From: an uncultured Spirochaetota bacterium
GTDB lineage: Bacteria; Spirochaetota; UBA4802; UBA5550
Direction of reading: 5' to 3'
Length of the DNA stretch: 61,979 nucleotides
Assembly (NCBI GenBank): GCA_937872225.1
Contig: CALMRZ010000001.1
Span: 1-61,979, forward strand
Shown: piece by piece, positions 57,485 through 61,979 of the stretch
Position numbering within the stretch: the first letter of the stretch is position 1
How the letters are laid out: every line of letters begins with the position of its first letter
Notes under the pieces: generated by a model
What the model saw: only the letters and a program-made list of their open reading frames with translations
Told to the model about the DNA's origin: nothing
Databases searched by the model: none
Program-made: the position numbers and the translations under genes

Positions 57485-59692
57485 TCAGATCTTAAAATCC
57501 GTCTTCACGTCGCAGGAAGTGACGATCTGGGAGTTGGAATAGCGCCGGTTGTCGCTCAGGTTCTGGAAGTAGTACCAGCGGTGTTTGAGGGAGACGCCCA
57601 GGACGTTGTTCATCTTTATGGTTATGGCGTTCTCGATCTCGCTCCGGAAATAGTTGTTCTCCTTGTTGCTTCCCCTGGCGCCGATCAGCGACAGGAAGGA
57701 ATCGAGTTTGAGGCTGTAGGCAAGGTTCGGCAGGAACTCATACTTCATGTTCACCAGCATTTCAAAACCGAACACGACCGGCCGCACCGGGTCGTGGACG
57801 TATTTTTCGATGCCGCACCCGAAGGTACCGGTCAGGAACTTGGTATGGATGTTCATCCCCAGGGTCTCCCGGATGGTGACCGGCCGGAGGAGCTTACGGT
57901 ACTGCATGAACTGGTTCAGGCTGTCATAATCGGACACCTTGGCCGGCATCGTGGCGCCGCGCACCGGCAGGAGCACCGTGTCGATCTGGCTTTTGATGTA
58001 GGGATTGACGATGGGGTGCAGGTTCGGCATGTACGCGACGGTTCCCCGGATGAGGTTCTTAAGGTAGTCCCTGTTCTGGCGCAGGTAGTTGATGTAGGGC
58101 GTTACCATGATGGTGTGGTGGCGGTTGTAGAACACGAAGTCGATCTTTCCCTCGACCCCCCACTTGGTGTAGGATTTTGACGTTTCCCCCACGGGGACCT
58201 TCACCCCCCTGTCCACGATGATACGGGACGCCTCGTAGTAGGCCGAGAAGAACATGTCGATCAGGTACCTGAAACGGCGCTCGATGTAACCGAAGTCTTC
58301 GGCAAGGACAGCCTTGCGGCCCCTGAGATCGCCGATGATGACGTCGGGGATCGTTTTCCACGTGTTCTTGTAGGCGATCTTTTTCTGGAGCGCCTTCTGT
58401 ATCTCCTCGAATACCGTCTGGGTCGAAACCACCAGGTATTTCCTCCGGGGCATGACGATGTAGCCCTGGATGAGCCGGTCCCGGTATCCGGCCACGGCAT
58501 AGTTCCCCAGCATGTTCCTGATAGCGATGAGTTCCTCCCCGGTGAGGCGGTACGTGTACACGGCGTAATTGTCGTTGACCGCCGAAAGGACGTCGACGAG
58601 CCGGATATCGTTCCCCAGGTCCATCGGGTTCACCGTGTTGTTTTTGACGATGGCGACCTCGGCGGAGGTGTAGTCCTGGAGCAGGTGGGCGATCCTTCCC
58701 TGGTCGAGGCGCACCGGCCTGTCGATCCGGGTAAGGGCCATGTCCTGCTCGGCGGCAAACTGTTTTTTCCATTGCGTGAGCCTTCCGACGAAGTCCTCGT
58801 AGTCCCCGTCATCAACGGCGTAATGGGCCGGCTTTCTGAACTGGATGCCCGATACGGCCAGGCCGCCGTCAAGGGTGAGGGTGAGAAGGCAATAGCCCAT
58901 GTCCGGCGGCACGGTGATGATGGAGCGCCGGTCCGCCAGTTCCAGGCGCACCACGCGGCCGCCGGTGAGGACGCCCCGGTGGTCCCCGCCGGAAAGGACG
59001 AGGCGCACCCGGGGGAAGGCGTTGAGGAGCTTTACGTTTTCGCGATAGGTGAGGCCCGAGATGAGAACGATGTCCCCGACCGATTGCCTGTCAAGCTCCG
59101 GAATGACGGCGTTGAGGACTGCTGCCTCGTCCTCGATGGCGATCCGGTACAGGTTCTTCTCCGCGATATCGAAGAGAATTTTTTTCGATGAAAGGCCGAC
59201 GAAGGCCACGCGCTTCCCCTGGATTTCCTGGATTACGTAAGGAGTGAACAGCGGCGACCCGTCCTTCCGGATGTTTGCCGACAGCAGGGCGGTCCCGCCC
59301 TGCTTCCGGAGGAACTCAAGGCCGGCAACGCCGATGCGCAGGTCCATGGACGAAACCAGGGTCGACCGGCACCGGAAATGCCTGAAGAAATCCATCATGG
59401 CGCCGCCGTAGTTATGCTTTGACAGAACGCCGGGATAGAAGGAATTGCCCAGGTCCATATAGAGCACCTTTCCCTTTCTCGACTCCATGACGACGGACTG
59501 GCCAAGGAGCAGCATCGGGTCCCGCGTCTCCTGGCCTTCGATGTCCGGGATAAACCGCCCCTCGAGGTTAGACGTGAGAAGCAGCGTCACCGGTTCGGCT
59601 GCCCCTCCTGCAGGCCGGAGAAGCGCAATGAGCAGCGCAGCACCGATCAGGAAAAATGTCGTCCCCGCGCGGCCGTTCCGGAAGGTTTTCAT
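57485..59692 (-). CDS. 5'-nucleotidase-like protein fused to an outer-membrane beta-barrel
   Basis: 735 residues. After a signal peptide comes a calcineurin-like/5'-nucleotidase (UshA-type) part: LLLTSNLEGRF, VLYMDLGNSFYPG, TALLSANI and IVLISGLTYRENVKLL. The metal ligands of active enzymes are not there (LTSNLEG for NDxH; DLGN for DxGD; SSMDLRIG for GNHEF). A UshA C-terminal-like domain follows near residues 330-400: IAHLLQDYTSAEVAIVKNNTVNP and TYRLTGEELIAIRNML. The last 250 residues alternate in strand pattern (KWGVEGKIDFVFYNRHHTIMVTPY...) as in outer-membrane barrels. Start ATG 59692 or 59719. The coiled-coil lipoprotein gene is just upstream on the same strand. Confidence 0.75.
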   Translation of the reverse strand: MKTFRNGRAGTTFFLIGAALLIALLRPAGGAAEPVTLLLTSNLEGRFIPDIEGQETRDPMLLLGQSVVMESRKGKVLYMDLGNSFYPGVLSKHNYGGAMMDFFRHFRCRSTLVSSMDLRIGVAGLEFLRKQGGTALLSANIRKDGSPLFTPYVIQEIQGKRVAFVGLSSKKILFDIAEKNLYRIAIEDEAAVLNAVIPELDRQSVGDIVLISGLTYRENVKLLNAFPRVRLVLSGGDHRGVLTGGRVVRLELADRRSIITVPPDMGYCLLTLTLDGGLAVSGIQFRKPAHYAVDDGDYEDFVGRLTQWKKQFAAEQDMALTRIDRPVRLDQGRIAHLLQDYTSAEVAIVKNNTVNPMDLGNDIRLVDVLSAVNDNYAVYTYRLTGEELIAIRNMLGNYAVAGYRDRLIQGYIVMPRRKYLVVSTQTVFEEIQKALQKKIAYKNTWKTIPDVIIGDLRGRKAVLAEDFGYIERRFRYLIDMFFSAYYEASRIIVDRGVKVPVGETSKSYTKWGVEGKIDFVFYNRHHTIMVTPYINYLRQNRDYLKNLIRGTVAYMPNLHPIVNPYIKSQIDTVLLPVRGATMPAKVSDYDSLNQFMQYRKLLRPVTIRETLGMNIHTKFLTGTFGCGIEKYVHDPVRPVVFGFEMLVNMKYEFLPNLAYSLKLDSFLSLIGARGSNKENNYFRSEIENAITIKMNNVLGVSLKHRWYYFQNLSDNRRYSNSQIVTSCDVKTDFKI

Positions 59693-59728
59693 TTCAGTTG
59701 TGTGTGAGGGATCCGCCATGGACACCGG

Positions 59729-60403
59729 TCATTTCACGTTGGTCTTGTTCGCTTCCAGGGTTTCCAGTTTCGATTTCAGGCCGGTTATCTCGGCACTTTT
59801 ATCTTTAAGCGATGAGTTCAGCGAGTCGACTTCCCCCCGGAGTGAGCGCAGCGCCGCTTCCCGTTCTTTCAGGAGCAGGTCATTTTTGTCAATGGTGGCT
59901 TTCAATTTTTCAATCTCTGAAACGAGGTCCCGGTTCTTTTTGTCCCCGAGGCTTATCTCCGCGTCTTTTTTAATCAGCTCGGCTTTCATCCGGTCTGCGG
60001 CGGACTGGAGATCCCTGAGGGCCGATTCCTTCCGGGACAGTTCCTCGTTCTTTTCCCCGAGTTCCTTTTCAAGCGCGGCAATGGCGGCATTGAGCCGGGC
60101 GGATGTTTCGGCGTAATCCGCTTTCAGGCGCGCGTTCATCCCCGCAAGGTCCCTGATCCGGGCATCGGCCTCGGCCTTCTGCACCGCGCAATCGTTTTTA
60201 AGCCGCTTGAGGCGTTCCTTCCGGTCGCTGTTTTCAGCTTCAAGGAGGGCGTTCTTTTTCTCGATCATGTTGACCTGCTTCTTTAAAACGGCAAGCTCCG
60301 ATTCAAGGTCTGTTGCGCTCCTGTCCCGGTACGCCATGAGGCCGGAGCACGACAGGGCCAGCAGCGAGGCGGCGGTTAACATGGTTGAGGTTGTTCGGTA
60401 CAT
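59729..60403 (-). CDS. Coiled-coil lipoprotein
   Basis: 224 residues. A lipobox (TMLTAASLLALSC) is followed by about 190 residues of nearly continuous coiled coil with heptads of Leu, Ala and charged residues (LAVLKKQVNMIEKKNALLEAEN...). This recalls Lpp-type or periplasmic spacer lipoproteins. It lies upstream of the 5'-nucleotidase/barrel gene, whose start is within 40 bases of this stop, so the two are likely one operon. A role in tethering or spacing of the barrel protein is possible. ATG 60403 is preferred to an upstream GTG. Confidence 0.8.
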   Translation of the reverse strand: MYRTTSTMLTAASLLALSCSGLMAYRDRSATDLESELAVLKKQVNMIEKKNALLEAENSDRKERLKRLKNDCAVQKAEADARIRDLAGMNARLKADYAETSARLNAAIAALEKELGEKNEELSRKESALRDLQSAADRMKAELIKKDAEISLGDKKNRDLVSEIEKLKATIDKNDLLLKEREAALRSLRGEVDSLNSSLKDKSAEITGLKSKLETLEANKTNVK

Positions 60404-60951
60404 GCTCAATGCCACGGGTATGACTCCTGCCGATCACCATAAAACGGGAACGCGGCAGTTGGCAATAATAATTCGGGGCCGGGAAGCATAAAAAACCCGC
60501 GCTGCCGTGTAGGAAAGCTTTTTGAACCTGATACCAGGTGGGTTCCCGCACGGCAGATCAGGCCTTCCCCGCGAGGGGCATGGCCATTGCAGCCAAATAT
60601 TGGGATCCCTAAAAAGCTTTAGGTTCAAAAAAATATAATTCCTATCACCAACAGCGCAGGCGACTTCTTATAAGGTAATGACCCCTTCGTTTGGCAACAA
60701 GTTTTTTTGGCGCAATTCGGGAAAAACCGGCGGTTGAATTTTTCATGGATTTGCTTGAAATATTTGTGGAAATTATTCATTGACATCATTATACTTATTG
60801 GATATCTCATCACTCTCAATGTGCGACTTTGCCGCGTAAGGTGGCAGGGGATGTCCAATCTTATACTAAAGACTGGACAATATGCATGCATATCGTGCGG
60901 CCGGGTCCGGCCGTTCAGCCTTTCAACAGTACATCAACAGGGGTAGTGGCA
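60404..60951. other. Non-coding stretch with structured inverted repeats
   Basis: 548 bases without a gene. CTGCCGTG (60502-60509) pairs with CACGGCAG (60549-60556), enclosing ACCTG-ATAC-CAGGT (60526-60539). TTTTTGAACCT (60520-60530) is the reverse complement of AGGTTCAAAAA (60621-60631). AT-rich sequence with possible promoter elements follows to 60800 and precedes the final gene. Confidence 0.55.
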
Positions 60952-61677
60952 ATGATATCGAAGTTCTTCAAGGATTATGATAAAAAATTATACAAGAAAA
61001 AAGCCGCGGACGAGGCCGAAGGCGACCATGAACACAGGAAGGGAAAGGGGGCAAAGGGCGCCCTTGACATACACCTGTTGCAGAATAACCTTTCAGGCAT
61101 CATCCCGTCGAACCTGAAAATAGCCCCGGTCAAGCCAATTGATTCCGCCGGTTTTTCGCCCGACGGGGCTGACCTCGTGATCTATGACGAATACTGCCGC
61201 GACATTGTCGATGTGATGGGCGGATACGTGCCCTATGAGCTTGTCTACGGCCTGGTCCATGTGGTCCAGACCCTGAACAAGGACTCCCTGATCGAGGTCC
61301 TGAGCAAAATCGCCACGGCTAAAAAATTGAACATGTATGCCGCCCCCGCCGAAGAGGTGGAGCGGGCTCATATCCCTTCTTTCGTGGTGGTGTCGTCGAC
61401 GAAGTACGAGTTCCAGGAGCTGAAGAACGATATCATCAATTTCTACCTTTCAAAAAACATAGAATACCAGTACGAGGTGGATATACTCATGGTGATGCAC
61501 AAGGGGATTGTGGTGAAAAACTGGCGCGAAAAAAGGAGCTTCATCGCCCTTGAAACCAACGAGGACACCTTCATGTGGTTTTTCATACTCATGAACGAAT
61601 ATCTCGACATGAAGAAGGACCGCTCCATCGATTTCAGGAACTATGTGAAAAAAGAAGTCATTTATAACGAGTATTAG
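60952..61677 (+). CDS. Hypothetical protein with a possible degenerate DUF6602/nuclease-like core
   Basis: 241 residues with a basic, charged N-terminus (DYDKKLYKKKAADEAEGDHEHRKGKG). The middle part SAGFSPDGADLVIYDEYCRDI...GYVPYELVYGLVHVVQTLNKDSLIEVLSKIATAKKLN resembles DUF6602 proteins, which are thought to have a PD-(D/E)xK-like fold. The expected IEVK triad reads VHVV, so it would be inactive. The match is from memory and tentative. ATG 60952 has AGGGG upstream. A terminator follows at 61712. Confidence 0.6.
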   Translation: MISKFFKDYDKKLYKKKAADEAEGDHEHRKGKGAKGALDIHLLQNNLSGIIPSNLKIAPVKPIDSAGFSPDGADLVIYDEYCRDIVDVMGGYVPYELVYGLVHVVQTLNKDSLIEVLSKIATAKKLNMYAAPAEEVERAHIPSFVVVSSTKYEFQELKNDIINFYLSKNIEYQYEVDILMVMHKGIVVKNWREKRSFIALETNEDTFMWFFILMNEYLDMKKDRSIDFRNYVKKEVIYNEY

Positions 61678-61711
61678 GCGGATTTGACGGGACGCCGGCA
61701 GGGCAGGATGA

Positions 61712-61733
61712 GCCCTCGCGGGAGGGCTTTTTT
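61712..61733 (+). terminator. Rho-independent terminator
   Basis: GCCCTC (61712-61717) and GAGGGC (61722-61727) with a 4-base loop, followed by six T. It ends the transcript of the gene at 60952. Confidence 0.85.
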
Positions 61734-61894
61734 CGGTGAAGGGCAGCATTGTTTATGTAAAAAAGCGTTATCCGGGCAGTAAATGACGGCGTAAAGGGAA
61801 TGGTGATATCCCGCAGGCCGAATATTTCTTCGGCGGAAATGGATAAAATTAGCCGATTATTGTAATATAATTTTGTATAATTCGATTAATATTC

Positions 61895-61922
61895 TTGACA
61901 TATATTCAAATATTCATATTAT
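61895..61922 (+). promoter_or_regulatory. Promoter for a gene beyond the window
   Basis: TTGACA (61895-61900), a 16-base spacer and TATTAT (61917-61922) in AT-rich sequence at the window end, facing a gene not included here. Nothing else is seen in 61734-61979. Confidence 0.55.
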
Positions 61923-61979
61923 TATTCACTGCTGTCCCATAGATTTTGTGGGTTTGAATAAAAAATGCTATTAATTTCT

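Noticed and set aside
60520-60545. TTTGAACCTGAT followed by CCAGG, similar to part of a TPP riboswitch
   Set aside because: The CTGAGA element and the second conserved helix are missing and no thiamine biosynthesis gene follows, so I treat it as part of a local inverted repeat.

Overview
The window reads as a chromosomal segment of a fairly GC-rich Gram-negative bacterium, most probably a spirochaete of the Leptospira-like (meso-DAP) branch. This is inference from several signals: an SMC of only 915 residues without an obvious canonical hinge, relaxed lipoprotein signal sequences, many exported repeat proteins (ankyrin, NHL, HEAT, pentapeptide, Ig/FN3-like), outer-membrane barrels, and a MurE with the DNPR motif of meso-diaminopimelate ligases. 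I saw no transposase, integrase, phage module, CRISPR array or rRNA. One tRNA (Gly, anticodon TCC) is present.

Layout: 1-12.2 kb carries housekeeping DNA and nucleotide genes (rarA, pyrE, smc, uvrA) interleaved with unknown proteins, including an acidic zinc-ribbon protein coupled to uvrA. 12.3-17.5 kb is envelope-oriented: an ankyrin lipoprotein and a FecR-domain lipoprotein that share a C-terminal module, a TPR-NHL-VWA exported protein, and pcm. 17.5-22 kb is metabolic and regulatory: SDR, methylglyoxal synthase, and a TetR regulator next to a Tat-exported phosphodiesterase with palindromes between them. 22-34.9 kb is accessory: membrane proteins, a degenerate AXE1-type hydrolase, a HEAT protein, a possible glycosyltransferase, a FadL-type porin overlapping a tandem-repeat lipoprotein, and a LOG/cupin pair.

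35.5-50.7 kb is one long plus-strand division and cell-wall (dcw) cluster: mraZ, rsmH, ftsL-like, murE, murF, mraY, murD, ftsW, murG, murC, ftsQ-like, ftsA, ftsZ, then an AmgK-like sugar kinase. Most genes overlap or nearly touch, so co-transcription is likely. ftsI, murB and ddl are absent from their usual places. A MurU-like nucleotidyltransferase at 56.5 kb could partner the AmgK-like kinase in muropeptide recycling.

50.9-62 kb holds a MerR regulator beside an acyl-CoA synthetase with a duplicated operator, a decayed M24 peptidase, an exported pentapeptide protein, a membrane protein, the nucleotidyltransferase, a coiled-coil lipoprotein plus a 5'-nucleotidase-like/beta-barrel fusion protein, and a final protein of uncertain fold.

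A dispersed short tag, TTTTACTCTGACCCC or close variants, occurs at about ten places, always in the same orientation. In two intergenic spots it is paired at nearly constant distance with the palindrome CCGATAGTTATCGG, forming a composite element. This and the exactly duplicated 303-bp unit in the repeat lipoprotein gene are the clearest non-gene signals. The strongest protein-level oddities are the 5'-nucleotidase-like/barrel fusion lacking metal ligands, the AXE1-like protein lacking its catalytic Ser and His, and the two-gene porin/lipoprotein unit.
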